A DNA stretch of 64,000 bases from Staphylococcus sp. NRL 16/872 (GTDB lineage: Bacteria; Bacillota; Bacilli; Staphylococcales; Staphylococcaceae), in the NCBI RefSeq assembly GCF_022815905.2, contig NZ_CP119327.1, forward strand, positions 1,674,001 to 1,738,000. The letters are read 5' to 3'. The notes beneath the pieces were generated by a model. The model ran no database searches and had not been told where the DNA came from. It saw only the letters and a list, made by a program, of their open reading frames with translations. The translations under genes and the position numbers were made by a program. Of the stretch, positions 21,732-30,814 are shown in pieces; the stretch's first letter is position 1; each line of letters begins with the position of its first letter.

Positions 21732-22091
21732 TTTATGCACTCCTTAGAATGTAGTTGGTAAATTTATAAAACGATTACTAGGTTGTTGTTTTTGTTTAGC
21801 TATCGTTTTGATACTTATACTATAAAGGGTATATGCTACTTATTGCGTATTTTTTCTTAACTTGAAACTTAAACGTCAAAACTGTGCCTTTTATGTTTTG
21901 ATTTAGACAGTTAGGGATGCAAATATGTATACTTAAAACATACAAGTTTGTAAACGCTTACATAAATATATATAGTTTCTCTAATTTTGCTTTCTTTAAT
22001 ATAGAAAAAATCTTTATTAGATAAAAAAATTGTATTAGGTAGAAAGTAATAGAAGTATTATATTAGCGAAGTTAATTTATTCAAAAAGCAC
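21732..22091 (-). promoter_or_regulatory. PSM-beta operon control region (AgrA-like boxes, cre, -10)
   Basis: About 360 bp without a gene. Read on the minus strand it holds: a cre-type palindrome TGTAAACGCTTACA at 21949-21962; two AgrA-like half sites, ACAGTTTTG (21877-21885) and CAAGTTAAG (21856-21864), with GTT triplets exactly 21 bp apart as in the S. aureus agr P2 site; and a -10-like TATAGT at 21819-21824 with no good -35, as expected for an activated promoter. An ACAGTTAGG in the other orientation lies at 21907-21915. AgrA control of PSM genes is established in S. aureus; here inferred. Confidence 0.6.
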
Positions 22092-22127
22092 AAAAAAACT
22101 CCGTATCGAGTTAGATACGGAGTTTTA
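22088..22127 (-). terminator. Terminator after tRNA-Arg
   Basis: On the minus strand AAAACTCCGTATC-TAACTC-GATACGGAGTTTTTTT, a strong stem with a T run directly after the tRNA gene. It insulates the PSM-beta control region from tRNA transcription. Confidence 0.92.
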
Positions 22128-22131
22128 CTGA

Positions 22132-22205
22132 CGTCCTGGGAGGGATTCGAACCCCCGACCGATGGCTTAGAAGGCCATTGCTCTATCCAGCTGAGCTACC
22201 AGGAC
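22132..22205 (-). tRNA. tRNA-Arg (anticodon TCT)
   Basis: 74-nt cloverleaf. Acceptor GTCCTGG pairs with CCAGGAC; D arm GCTC...GAGC; anticodon loop CTTCTAA gives TCT; T arm GGGGG-TTCGAAT-CCCTC (one mispair possible). The 3' CCA is not encoded. It reads AGA/AGG codons. Confidence 0.96.
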
Positions 22206-22378
22206 ATGATTTTTTAACACAAGAACTATTATATATAAAGAAACCTCATTTCGCAATAGCTTTGATATAAAAAAAGTTTATATTTTTCACTAATTAAGTT
22301 CATTTGTTACTAGCAACTTTAAATTCTATTTAAAGCACTCCAACTTACAGTGAATTAGCAATAAATCTTTAAAAATTA

Positions 22379-22430
22379 ACAGTTAGGCATGCTTCAATGT
22401 GAAACACTGAAGCATGACTAACTGTAAAAA
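22379..22430 (-). terminator. Terminator of the murI-rdgB-yfcE operon
   Basis: An inverted repeat ACAGTTAGTCATGCTTCAGT and its imperfect complement (22379-22425), followed on the minus strand by TTAATTTTT. It lies directly after the phosphodiesterase stop codon. Confidence 0.85.
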
Positions 22431-22940
22431 CTAAATATCAAATTCTACTGTATCAATAATTTCGTTATTTCTATTTCTGAAATTCAATTTTGCATACTGA
22501 TTATTATCGTCTATTAGTAATTCTGCAAATGTTTCTTCTATATTACTACGAGATTGTGAGATACTTCCCGGATTAATGACATGAACGTCACCCAATTTCT
22601 CATATTTAGCTACATGTGTGTGTCCATAAAATGCTAATTTGCCTCCTAGCGTCTGAGCTTTTTCAGCTAATCTCATACGTGTTTGATTGACAGAATAAAG
22701 ATGCCCATGAGTATAGAAGGCTTTAATACCATTTACTTCAACAATTTCTTCGTTAGGAAACTCTGGATAGAAATCACAATTTCCTTTGACACGTCGAAAA
22801 AGACTTAGTTCTGTGTCATTATATTCAAATTCAGAGTCACCAAGATGTATGAAGACATTTGCATCATTATGTTGTTCATACAATTGATATAAAATACCTG
22901 CTTCGTTATGATTATCACTCGCAATTAACCACTTAGTCAT
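22431..22940 (-). CDS. YfcE/YsnB-type metallophosphoesterase
   Basis: 169 residues, MJ0936/YfcE family phosphodiesterase with a two-metal site: ASDNHN (D8/H10 region), LGDSEFEYND, KGNCD, THGHLY and YGHTH. Substrate in the cell is unknown; family members hydrolyse phosphodiesters. It is 2 nt after rdgB, third gene of the murI operon as in other staphylococci and bacilli. Confidence 0.93.
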   Translation of the reverse strand: MTKWLIASDNHNEAGILYQLYEQHNDANVFIHLGDSEFEYNDTELSLFRRVKGNCDFYPEFPNEEIVEVNGIKAFYTHGHLYSVNQTRMRLAEKAQTLGGKLAFYGHTHVAKYEKLGDVHVINPGSISQSRSNIEETFAELLIDDNNQYAKLNFRNRNNEIIDTVEFDI

Positions 22941-22942
22941 GA

Positions 22943-23521
22943 CTATTCACGCTCCAAATAATCATTTAATTTCTTAATCGCGTTACCTCGATGGCTAATC
23001 TCGCTTTTTTCTTCAGTTGTAAGTTGAGCCATTGTTTTGCCCTTTTCCGGAACAAAAAAGATAGGATCGTAACCAAATCCATTATCTCCTTGTCTCTCAG
23101 TGGTGATTTCTCCAGCTACAGTACCTTTAAATGTACGTGTAGGTTCTCCAGGGGCACTCATACTGATGATACATACAAATTGTGCTTCTCTGTCTTTTTT
23201 ACCTTCTAAATTATGCAACAGTTTATCAATATTGGCTTCATCGCTTTTATCTAAACCTGCATATCGGGCAGAATAGACGCCAGGTTCTCCATTTAACACA
23301 AATACTTCTAGCCCACTATCGTCTGCGATCACGCGTTTATTCAAAGCTTTAGCTGCTGTCTCTGATTTCAAACGCGCATTTTCTTCAAAAGTAGTACCTG
23401 TTTCTTCTACATCGAAATCTTTGATGACTTCAGAAATCCCAACGACATTATCATTAGGAAAAATTGCTTTAAAATCATTTATTTTACCTTGATTATTGGA
23501 CGCAATTACTATATCTGCCAA
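22943..23521 (-). CDS. rdgB: dITP/XTP pyrophosphatase (non-canonical purine NTPase)
   Basis: 192 residues, Ham1/RdgB family. It removes dITP, ITP and XTP from the nucleotide pool. Motifs: IASNNQGKINDF (substrate loop), FEENARLKSETAA, DDSGLEVFVLNGEPGVYSAR and GFGYDPIFF; ISHRGNA near the end. Located between murI and yfcE. Confidence 0.96.
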   Translation of the reverse strand: MADIVIASNNQGKINDFKAIFPNDNVVGISEVIKDFDVEETGTTFEENARLKSETAAKALNKRVIADDSGLEVFVLNGEPGVYSARYAGLDKSDEANIDKLLHNLEGKKDREAQFVCIISMSAPGEPTRTFKGTVAGEITTERQGDNGFGYDPIFFVPEKGKTMAQLTTEEKSEISHRGNAIKKLNDYLERE

Positions 23522-23541
23522 AGTTATGTCACTCCATTCTT

Positions 23542-24339
23542 TTAAATAACTTGAATATGTTCAACTTCAACGTCTAGTTTTAACCATTGTGCAATAATAT
23601 TTTTAATATGTACAGTATCTCCTGTAGCAAAGAAACGGTGTTGTGGATTTGGTGAATAACTCGCATGCTCATTGCTAAATGTAAGTAACGCACTGACTTC
23701 ACGAGCTGTTTCAAGACCAGAAGATATTACTTTTTTCTCTCCGCCAAAGTAATCATTAATTGGTTTATATAATAAAGGATAGTGAGTACAACCAAGAATG
23801 ACAGTATCAGCATCTGTATTGCGCCACTGCTTTAACGTTTGATGAATGACGATACTTGTGATTGTTGGATCATCATAACGCATTTGCTCAACTAAAGGTA
23901 CAAATCCAGGACATGCAACACCATACACATTCACATTGGGGTTAATGCGTTTAATATGATGACGATAAGCTTCTGATTTGATAGTCCCTTCTGTACCTAG
24001 GATCAAAACATTTTGATTTTTTGTAGTCATAATAGCAGTACGCGCGCCAGGTTCGATGACGCCAATCACAGGGATAGGTAATATTTGTTGTAAATGCTCA
24101 AGTGCTACTGCTGTTGCCGTATTACAAGCAATTACTAACATTTTAATATTAAATTCCATCAATTTATTTGCAAGTTGTGTTGTAAATTCTTTGACTTCAT
24201 CGCCAGGGCGTGGACCATAAGGGCATCTTGCTATATCTCCTAAATAATAAATGGTCTCATTAGGAAGTTGGCGCATGATTTCCTTCGCTACTGTTAAGCC
24301 CCCTACGCCAGAGTCTATAACACCAATTGGTTTATTCAT
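23542..24339 (-). CDS. murI: Glutamate racemase
   Basis: 265 residues. It makes D-glutamate for peptidoglycan (substrate of MurD, also in this window). Two catalytic cysteines lie in [10 protein letters not shown] (about 72) and GCTHYPLLY (about 184); N-terminal [13 protein letters not shown]. First gene of the operon with rdgB and yfcE. Confidence 0.97.
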   Translation of the reverse strand: MNKPIGVIDSGVGGLTVAKEIMRQLPNETIYYLGDIARCPYGPRPGDEVKEFTTQLANKLMEFNIKMLVIACNTATAVALEHLQQILPIPVIGVIEPGARTAIMTTKNQNVLILGTEGTIKSEAYRHHIKRINPNVNVYGVACPGFVPLVEQMRYDDPTITSIVIHQTLKQWRNTDADTVILGCTHYPLLYKPINDYFGGEKKVISSGLETAREVSALLTFSNEHASYSPNPQHRFFATGDTVHIKNIIAQWLKLDVEVEHIQVI

Positions 24340-24428
24340 TTATATTCATCCTTATAATACATAATACTCTCATTTTACCACAGTCATTCATTGAGGTTGA
24401 CTAATTCGTTTTATTCATTTTGAAAAAG

Positions 24429-24474
24429 AAAAAAGTAGGTAGCGATTTATTGCAAAATCGCTACCCACCTTATT
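24429..24474 (-). terminator. Terminator of the sdhCAB operon
   Basis: On the minus strand GGTAGCGATTTTGCAATAAATCGCTACC, a 12-bp stem, followed by TACTTTTTTCTTTTTC. It lies between sdhB and murI. Confidence 0.9.
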
Positions 24475-24540
24475 GTGAGTGCTGAATGTTAGATTAAAAC
24501 ATTTTATAAATTATATTATAAGAAATAATTTACGGCTTTC

Positions 24541-24638
24541 CAAAAGCAGGATTTTCGGCAGAGTCCATCACGACTCGACAAAATTTGAGAAACAATTTTG
24601 CTCATCGTTCGGTTCTGCTCAAATCCTAAGCGCTTTTG
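24541..24638. repeat. About 100-nt imperfect palindrome after sdhB
   Basis: Nested inverted repeats: CAAAAGC(24541) with GCTTTTG-like CGCTTTTG at the right end, GGATTT with AAATCC, GCAGAG with TTCTGC, and an inner CAAAATT/AATTTTG. The sequence is GC-richer than its surroundings and starts 17 nt after the sdhB stop by transcription direction. It could be a palindromic intergenic repeat or a 3'-UTR structural element; no open frame. Confidence 0.55.
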
Positions 24639-24654
24639 TCCAGACCTTTTTTGA

Positions 24655-25506
24655 TTAATCTACTTTGTGGTCTGAACCAAAGAATGATTTAAACATGTGG
24701 AATGTTGTTTCTCTGTTTAACGCTGCAATTGAAGTTGTCAAAGGAATACCTTTTGGACAAGCATTCACACAGTTTTGAGAATTACCACATTCTTGTAAAC
24801 CACCTGCACCCATTAACGCATCTAAACGTTCATCTTTGGTCATTGCACCTGTTGGGTGTAAGTCGAATAAACGTACTTGAGAAATTGCTTGTGCACCTAC
24901 GAATTTGTTATTGCGTGTAACGTTTGGACAAACTTCTAAACATACACCACAAGTCATGCATTTAGACAATTCGTATGCTGTTTGACGTTTCTTCTCTGGC
25001 ATACGTGGACCAGGACCTAAATCATACGTACCATCGATAGGAATCCATGCTTTCATACGTTTTAAGTTGTCGAACATTCTTGTACGGTCAACTTGTAAAT
25101 CACGAATAACTGGGAATGTGCTCATTGGTTCTAAGCGAATTGGTTGTTCTAATTGGTCAACGATTGCTGAACATGATTGTCTTGCACGACCATTAATAAC
25201 CATTGAACAAGCACCACAAACTTCTTCTAAACAGTTCATATCCCAAGTAACAGGTGTCGTTTTTTCACCTTTACTATTTACAGGATTACGTCTAATTTCC
25301 ATTAAACATGCGATAACATTTAAATTTTCTTTATAAGGAATTTCAAACTCTTCTTCATAAGGTTTAGAGTCTTGATTATCTTGACGTTTAATAATTAATT
25401 TAACTGTTTTTTGATTTGTTTCTTTTTGTTGACCTTCTTCACGATTTAGTGTTTCTTCATTACGACGTTCTTCTGGAGTTTCTTTTACTGGTTGAGTGTC
25501 AGCCAT
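24655..25506 (-). CDS. sdhB: Succinate dehydrogenase iron-sulfur subunit
   Basis: 283 residues. 2Fe-2S ligands in CLEEVCGACSMVINGRARQSC (partly), then two C-terminal clusters in CMTCGVCLEVCP and CGNSQNCVNACPKGIPL. It passes electrons from SdhA to the cytochrome b subunit. A charged, Gln/Glu-rich N-terminal extension (about 35 residues) precedes the ferredoxin domain. Start overlaps the sdhA stop codon. Confidence 0.97.
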   Translation of the reverse strand: MADTQPVKETPEERRNEETLNREEGQQKETNQKTVKLIIKRQDNQDSKPYEEEFEIPYKENLNVIACLMEIRRNPVNSKGEKTTPVTWDMNCLEEVCGACSMVINGRARQSCSAIVDQLEQPIRLEPMSTFPVIRDLQVDRTRMFDNLKRMKAWIPIDGTYDLGPGPRMPEKKRQTAYELSKCMTCGVCLEVCPNVTRNNKFVGAQAISQVRLFDLHPTGAMTKDERLDALMGAGGLQECGNSQNCVNACPKGIPLTTSIAALNRETTFHMFKSFFGSDHKVD

Positions 25507-27272
25507 TATTTTTTACCTCCTTTAGACTTACTAGTGTAATCACGTTTACGTGGTGGAATTAAGCTTACATCAACTGGTTCATAAGTGAATTTAGGTGCTT
25601 CTGTTTTACCTTGATACTCAGCTAATGTTGTTTTTAACCATTCATCATCATTACGATCTGGGAATTCTGGTTTGTAGTGGGCACCACGTGATTCATTACG
25701 ATTGTAAGCGCCTATAGTAATTACTCGTGCTAAAACTAACATATTCCATAATTGACGAGTAAAGAATACGGCTTGGTTACTCCAAGTTTGTGTATCTTCC
25801 ATATCAATGTCTTGGTAACGTTTCATAAGTTCAACAATTTTTTTGTCTGTTTCAAGTAATTTGTCGTTTTCACGCACTACTGTTACGTTTGCTGTCATAA
25901 TTTCACCAAGTTCACGATGAAGTTTATAAGCATTTTCAGTACCACGCATATTTAATAAGTTATCAAAGCGTTCTTGTTCTTCATCTACACGTTTTTGATA
26001 AATACTTTCATCTAAGTCTGTGTATGAAGTTTCTACATTTTCAACGTATTTAATTGCATTAGGCCCAGCAACTGTACCACCATAAATCGCTGATAATAAT
26101 GAGTTAGCGCCTAAACGGTTACCACCGTGTTGAGAGAAATCACATTCTCCTGCTGCGAATAAACCTTTAATGTTTGTCATTTGATCATAATCAACGTATA
26201 AACCACCCATTGAGTAGTGAACCGCTGGGAAAATCTTCATTGGTACTTTACGTGGGTCATCACCTGTGAATTTCTCATAAATTTCAATGATACCACCAAG
26301 TTTTACATCTAACTCATGTGGATCTTTATGAGATAAGTCAAGGTAAACCATGTTTTCACCATTAATACCTAATTTTTGGTTAATACATACATCAAAGATT
26401 TCACGTGTTGCAATGTCACGTGGTACTAAGTTACCGTAATCAGGATATTTCTCTTCTAAGAAATACCATGGCTTACCATCTTTATAAGTCCAAATACGTC
26501 CACCTTCACCACGTGCTGACTCACTCATTAATCGAAGTTTGTCATCACCTGGAATAGCTGTTGGGTGAATTTGAATGAACTCACCATTTGCATATTTAGC
26601 GCCTTGTTGGTAAACGATTGAGGCAGCAGATCCTGTATTAATCATGGAGTTTGTTGTTTTACCGAAGATAATACCAGGACCACCTGTTGCCATGATAACA
26701 GCATCTGAACCAAATGATTTAATTTCAGAAGTTGTCATGTTTTGAGCAACAATACCTTTAGCTGCGTTCTCATCATCTTTAACAATACCTAAGAATTCCC
26801 AACCTTCATATTTAGTAACTAAACCATCCACTTCAAATGAACGAACTTGTTCATCAAGGGCGTAAAGTAATTGTTGTCCAGTTGTTGCACCAGCAAATGC
26901 TGTACGGTGATATAATGTTCCACCGAAACGACGGAAGTCTAAAAGACCTTCTTTAGTTCTACTAAACATTACGCCCATACGGTCTAATAAGTGAATAATA
27001 GATGGTGCAGCTTCAGCCATAGCTTTAACAGGTGGTTGGTTAGCTAAGAAGTCACCACCATAAACTGTATCATCAAAGTGAATCCAAGGTGAGTCGCCTT
27101 CACCTTTAGTATTTACCGCACCATTAATACCGCCTTGGGCACATACAGAGTGCGAACGTTTAACAGGTACGATTGAGAATAAATCAACATGCGCACCTTG
27201 TTCTGCAGCTTTAATTGTTGACATCAGACCAGCAAGGCCCCCACCGACAACAATAATTTTTTTCTCTGCCAT
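25506..27272 (-). CDS. sdhA: Succinate dehydrogenase flavoprotein subunit
   Basis: 588 residues. FAD dinucleotide fold GGGLAGLMSTI, covalent-flavin region around HSVCAQGGINGAVN, catalytic part RDIATREIFDV with the HYSMGG and HGGNRLGANSLLSA motifs. Oxidises succinate to fumarate in the TCA cycle at the membrane. Middle gene of sdhCAB; about 120 nt after sdhC. Confidence 0.98.
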   Translation of the reverse strand: MAEKKIIVVGGGLAGLMSTIKAAEQGAHVDLFSIVPVKRSHSVCAQGGINGAVNTKGEGDSPWIHFDDTVYGGDFLANQPPVKAMAEAAPSIIHLLDRMGVMFSRTKEGLLDFRRFGGTLYHRTAFAGATTGQQLLYALDEQVRSFEVDGLVTKYEGWEFLGIVKDDENAAKGIVAQNMTTSEIKSFGSDAVIMATGGPGIIFGKTTNSMINTGSAASIVYQQGAKYANGEFIQIHPTAIPGDDKLRLMSESARGEGGRIWTYKDGKPWYFLEEKYPDYGNLVPRDIATREIFDVCINQKLGINGENMVYLDLSHKDPHELDVKLGGIIEIYEKFTGDDPRKVPMKIFPAVHYSMGGLYVDYDQMTNIKGLFAAGECDFSQHGGNRLGANSLLSAIYGGTVAGPNAIKYVENVETSYTDLDESIYQKRVDEEQERFDNLLNMRGTENAYKLHRELGEIMTANVTVVRENDKLLETDKKIVELMKRYQDIDMEDTQTWSNQAVFFTRQLWNMLVLARVITIGAYNRNESRGAHYKPEFPDRNDDEWLKTTLAEYQGKTEAPKFTYEPVDVSLIPPRKRDYTSKSKGGKK

Positions 27273-27390
27273 AGAATTGTCACTCCCCTAAAATATATCT
27301 ACAAATTAACGTCATGTATAACCTTACTTGATAAGTAAATTATTCGTTATCATTTATTACTAAAGGTTTAATTTCATTTAAATTTAAATT

Positions 27391-28005
27391 TTATACGAAT
27401 GCTAAAAGTGCTGTTACACCGATGTAAGAAAGAATTAAGAATACAATTAAAGAAACCCAAGTGAAAACACGTTGAGATTTTTTAGATTGTAAAAAGCCCC
27501 ATGTTACTAAGAATGACCATAATCCATTTGAAAAATGGAAAATAACACAAATGATACAAATGATATAAATAATTAATACAAATGGATTTTCCAACACACG
27601 GTGCATTAAATCAAAATTAATTTCCTTACCGAAGAAATACTTTTGTAAAGTTGTTTGCCATAAATGCATAAATACAAAGACGAATGTCACAATACCTGAA
27701 AGTCTTTGTAAAGCAAACATCCAGTTTCTAAATAAAGAATAATGACCGATATTTTCTTTTGCAGTAAATGCAATATGAATACCATAAAGACCATGGTATA
27801 AGATTGGTAAGTAAATAAATAAAAATTCAATTGCTAATAAGAATGGTAAAGATTCCATAAAGTTAGCAGCTTTATTAAAGGCTTCAGCACCTTGTGTTGC
27901 TTGATGGTTCACCATTAAGTGAACAATTAAGAATGCACCGATTGGAATGATACCTAGTAACGAGTGAATTCGTCTTAGGTAAAATTCGTTTTTAGACTTT
28001 GCCAA
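27391..28005 (-). CDS. sdhC: Succinate dehydrogenase cytochrome b558 subunit
   Basis: 204 residues from TTG 28003-28005 (AKSKNEFYLRRIHSLLG), which lies 8 nt after GGGGGG; the frame runs up to 28062 but the extra 19 residues lack family support. Five membrane helices, with heme-ligand histidines in FLIVHLMVNH, YHGLYGIHIAF, MHLWQTT and VIFHFSNGLWSF. Anchors SdhAB and reduces menaquinone. Confidence 0.94.
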   Translation of the reverse strand: MAKSKNEFYLRRIHSLLGIIPIGAFLIVHLMVNHQATQGAEAFNKAANFMESLPFLLAIEFLFIYLPILYHGLYGIHIAFTAKENIGHYSLFRNWMFALQRLSGIVTFVFVFMHLWQTTLQKYFFGKEINFDLMHRVLENPFVLIIYIICIICVIFHFSNGLWSFLVTWGFLQSKKSQRVFTWVSLIVFLILSYIGVTALLAFV

Positions 28006-28424
28006 AAGGAGTCCCCCCTGTAAACCAATTAATTTAAATTGCCCATCCTTAAGAAAGCCCATCTCTTTCGTTGAGAATTATTCAAATAAAGTATTTACTA
28101 TTTTATTTAGTACTTGTCATAATTAGCAATTTCAAATTTAAAATTTGAATAAATCTGAAAATTATACATTTATAAATGCGTTTCGACTTTTCATCTATAT
28201 AGACAAGTATGACTTAAAAAAGTAAATACTTTTTAATCATTTTGGATTTATGAGATATGCAAGTAAAATCATAACTATTCTCAAAACCCTGTAATGATAA
28301 TACTTCTCAATTAGAAAACGCTTCCATACTTTCTTAAAAAAATAAGCTTTTTGTTAACTTTATTGTAACATTTTTTATATGCGTTTGGGGTATGAGAATA
28401 ATTCTCATACCCCTTTTTTTAATA
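28006..28424 (-). promoter_or_regulatory. sdhC upstream region: Fur-like boxes and cre-like site
   Basis: About 420 bp without a gene. It holds a 27-bp perfect palindrome at 28387-28413 whose core TGAGAATAATTCTCA has the 7-1-7 layout of a Fur box. A second Fur-like TGATAATACTTCTCA is at 28295-28309, and a cre-like AGAAAACGCTTCCA at 28313-28326. A promoter candidate on the minus strand is TTTACT, 17 bp, TCTATA near 28190-28220. CcpA control of sdhCAB is known in bacilli and staphylococci; the sites here are inferred. The palindrome may also end uvrC, though T runs lie only on its plus-strand side. Confidence 0.5.
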
Positions 28425-30209
28425 TTAGTTATTTTTTAACGCTTGTTGTAAATTTTTAGCCACCTTTTCTGGAAGTCCTGCTGCTTGTAGATCACTTACA
28501 CTCGCTTCTTTCATTTTCTTAATTGAACCGAATGTACGCAACAATTTAGTTTTACGTTTACTTCCAATACCGTCTACTGTGTCAAGTACAGATTGCAAAC
28601 CAGTTTTTTGTCGAGTTTGACGATGGAAAGTAATCGCAAATCGATGAACTTCATCTTGAATACGATGTAATAAGTAAAACGCCTGACTGTTTTTCTTCAT
28701 TGGCACAATTTCGGCATTGGTTCCATAAAGTAATTCAGATGTTTGGTGTTTGTCATTTTTACTTAAACCAGCGACTGGAATGTCTAAGCCTAATTCATTT
28801 TCCAAAACATCAATAACGCCATTCATATGTCCTTTACCACCATCGACGATAATAAGGTCTGGCAAAGGAAGGCCTTCGTTCAATACACGTGTATAACGAC
28901 GGCGCACAACTTCGCGCATTGATTTATAATCATCTGGGCCTTGTACAGTCTTAATTTTATATTTACGGTAACCTTTTTTATCAGGTTTGCCATCCACAAA
29001 GGTAACCATCGCTGAAACTGGATCTACCCCTTGAATATTTGAATTATCGAAAGCTTCAATACGAATCGGCGTTTGAATACCCATACGTTCACCTAATTCT
29101 TCAATAGCTTTCACTGTGCGTGACTCATCTTTAGCAATTAATTCAAATTTATTATCAAGAGCTACTTCTGCATTATGGCTTGCTAAATCAACCATTTCTT
29201 TTTTTGTTCCCCTTGCCGGTTGGACAATTTTAGTATCTACAACGGAATGGATAATATCTTTATCAAGATTTTTAGGAACATGAACTTCTTTAGGTAAAAT
29301 ATGTTGATTTAAACTATAAAATTGGCCTATAAACGTATAAAATTCTTCTTCTTCTGTTTGTTGTATTGGAATCATCGTTGCATCGCGTTGAATCATATTT
29401 CCTTGGCGAATGAAGAACACTTGTATACACATCCAACCTTTAGATACGCTATAGCCAAAGACGTCTCGAATTGTATTATCCGAAGACATAATTTTTTGTT
29501 TTTTAGTTAGATTATGGATGTGTTGAATTAAATCTCTATATTCTTTTGCACGTTCAAAATCCAAATTCTCACTCGCATCCATCATACGTGTTTCTAAATT
29601 TTTTAAAATTGTTTTATCTTCTCCATTTAGAAAATCACTAATTTCACGTGTCATTTGAGCGTATTTTTGTTGATCCACATCATAAACACATGGGCCCATA
29701 CATTGGCCAATATGATAATATAAACACAATTTATCAGGCATGTTGTCACATTTTCTAAATGGATAAATTCGATCTAATAACTTTTTCGTTTCTTGAGCAG
29801 AATAAGCATTTGGATAAGGCCCGAAATACTTACCTGATCCTTTTTTTACAGTTCTTGTCACAATGAGTCTTGGATGTTTTTCTTTAGTAATTTTAATGAA
29901 TGGGTAACTTTTATCATCTTTTAATAAAATATTATATCGGGGTTGATATTGTTTAATTAAGTTCAATTCTAATAAAAGCGATTCTGTTTCACTCGATGTA
30001 ACTATAAATTCAAAATTTCTTATTTCAGCGACTAAGCGTGTCGTCTTAGCATCATGTGCACCAGTAAAATATGAGCGTAATCGATTTCTAAGGCGCTTTG
30101 CTTTACCTACATAAATCACTTGGTCGTTACGATCTTTCATTAAATAACAACCCGGTTCAAATGGAACTACACTCAATTTATCTCTAATCTTTTCTTTGTA
30201 GTCTGTCAT
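28425..30209 (-). CDS. uvrC: Excinuclease ABC subunit C
   Basis: 594 residues. GIY-YIG nuclease at the N-terminus ([25 protein letters not shown] in part), Cys-rich C..C...CxxC zone, UVR motif ([20 protein letters not shown] in part), RNase-H-like C-terminal nuclease ([20 protein letters not shown]) and a terminal helix-hairpin-helix. Makes both incisions in nucleotide excision repair. Downstream of trxA. Confidence 0.97.
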   Translation of the reverse strand: MTDYKEKIRDKLSVVPFEPGCYLMKDRNDQVIYVGKAKRLRNRLRSYFTGAHDAKTTRLVAEIRNFEFIVTSSETESLLLELNLIKQYQPRYNILLKDDKSYPFIKITKEKHPRLIVTRTVKKGSGKYFGPYPNAYSAQETKKLLDRIYPFRKCDNMPDKLCLYYHIGQCMGPCVYDVDQQKYAQMTREISDFLNGEDKTILKNLETRMMDASENLDFERAKEYRDLIQHIHNLTKKQKIMSSDNTIRDVFGYSVSKGWMCIQVFFIRQGNMIQRDATMIPIQQTEEEEFYTFIGQFYSLNQHILPKEVHVPKNLDKDIIHSVVDTKIVQPARGTKKEMVDLASHNAEVALDNKFELIAKDESRTVKAIEELGERMGIQTPIRIEAFDNSNIQGVDPVSAMVTFVDGKPDKKGYRKYKIKTVQGPDDYKSMREVVRRRYTRVLNEGLPLPDLIIVDGGKGHMNGVIDVLENELGLDIPVAGLSKNDKHQTSELLYGTNAEIVPMKKNSQAFYLLHRIQDEVHRFAITFHRQTRQKTGLQSVLDTVDGIGSKRKTKLLRTFGSIKKMKEASVSDLQAAGLPEKVAKNLQQALKNN

Positions 30210-30240
30210 TAAAGTCCTCCTTCCCTCTATTTTAACGGCA

Positions 30241-30292
30241 TATAAAAAAGACGGAGCGATTACATTTAATGTAATGCCCCAGTCTTTACAAG
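30241..30292 (-). terminator. Terminator after trxA
   Basis: On the minus strand an imperfect stem AAGACTGGGGCATTACATT / AATGTAATCGCTCCGTCTT is followed by TTTTTA. It separates trxA from uvrC. Confidence 0.85.
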
Positions 30293-30305
30293 TTTATTGC
30301 TATTC

Positions 30306-30620
30306 TTATAGATGTTTATCTAATACTTCAGCTAAGTTTTCTTTAGGTTGGAAACCAACTACTTTATCGACTGGTTCACCATCTTTAAATACGATTAAAG
30401 TTGGGATACTCATTACTTCAAATTTAGCAGCTGTTGAAGGATTTTCATCTACATCTAATTTTAAGATGTCAGCTTTACCATCATAGTCACCTGCTAATTC
30501 TTCTAATACAGGTGCAATCATTTTACAAGGTCCACACCAAGTAGCCCAGAAGTCTACTAATTTAACGCCTGATTGAATGTTTTCATCAAAGTTTGAATCC
30601 GTTACTTTTACGATTGCCAT
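30306..30620 (-). CDS. trxA: Thioredoxin
   Basis: 104 residues from ATG 30618-30620 ([13 protein letters not shown]), with AAGGAGG 10 nt upstream; the three extra codons in the longer frame are inside that spacer. Active site W28-C-G-P-C32, cis-proline region SIPTLIVF. Main cytoplasmic disulfide reductant. Located upstream of uvrC as in other staphylococci. Confidence 0.97.
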   Translation of the reverse strand: MAIVKVTDSNFDENIQSGVKLVDFWATWCGPCKMIAPVLEELAGDYDGKADILKLDVDENPSTAAKFEVMSIPTLIVFKDGEPVDKVVGFQPKENLAEVLDKHL

Positions 30621-30814
30621 AATTGCCAATCCTCCTTAAATATTGAATGATGAGCAAATTATAACAGACTTTAATCGCATCTGCATTGCTCTTGCTCAAT
30701 TAAACTATTTCTTCTAAAAAGACTACTTATAAATCATTGAGTTATTATTTCACTCGCTTTATTTTACGTCAAATAAATAAAAAATCAACTTCCATGCTTA
30801 AAAAACTATATAAA

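Noticed and set aside
22379..22425. ACAGTTAGG at 22379 looked like an AgrA box
   Set aside because: It is one arm of the terminator hairpin of the murI operon, with no partner box at 21-bp spacing.
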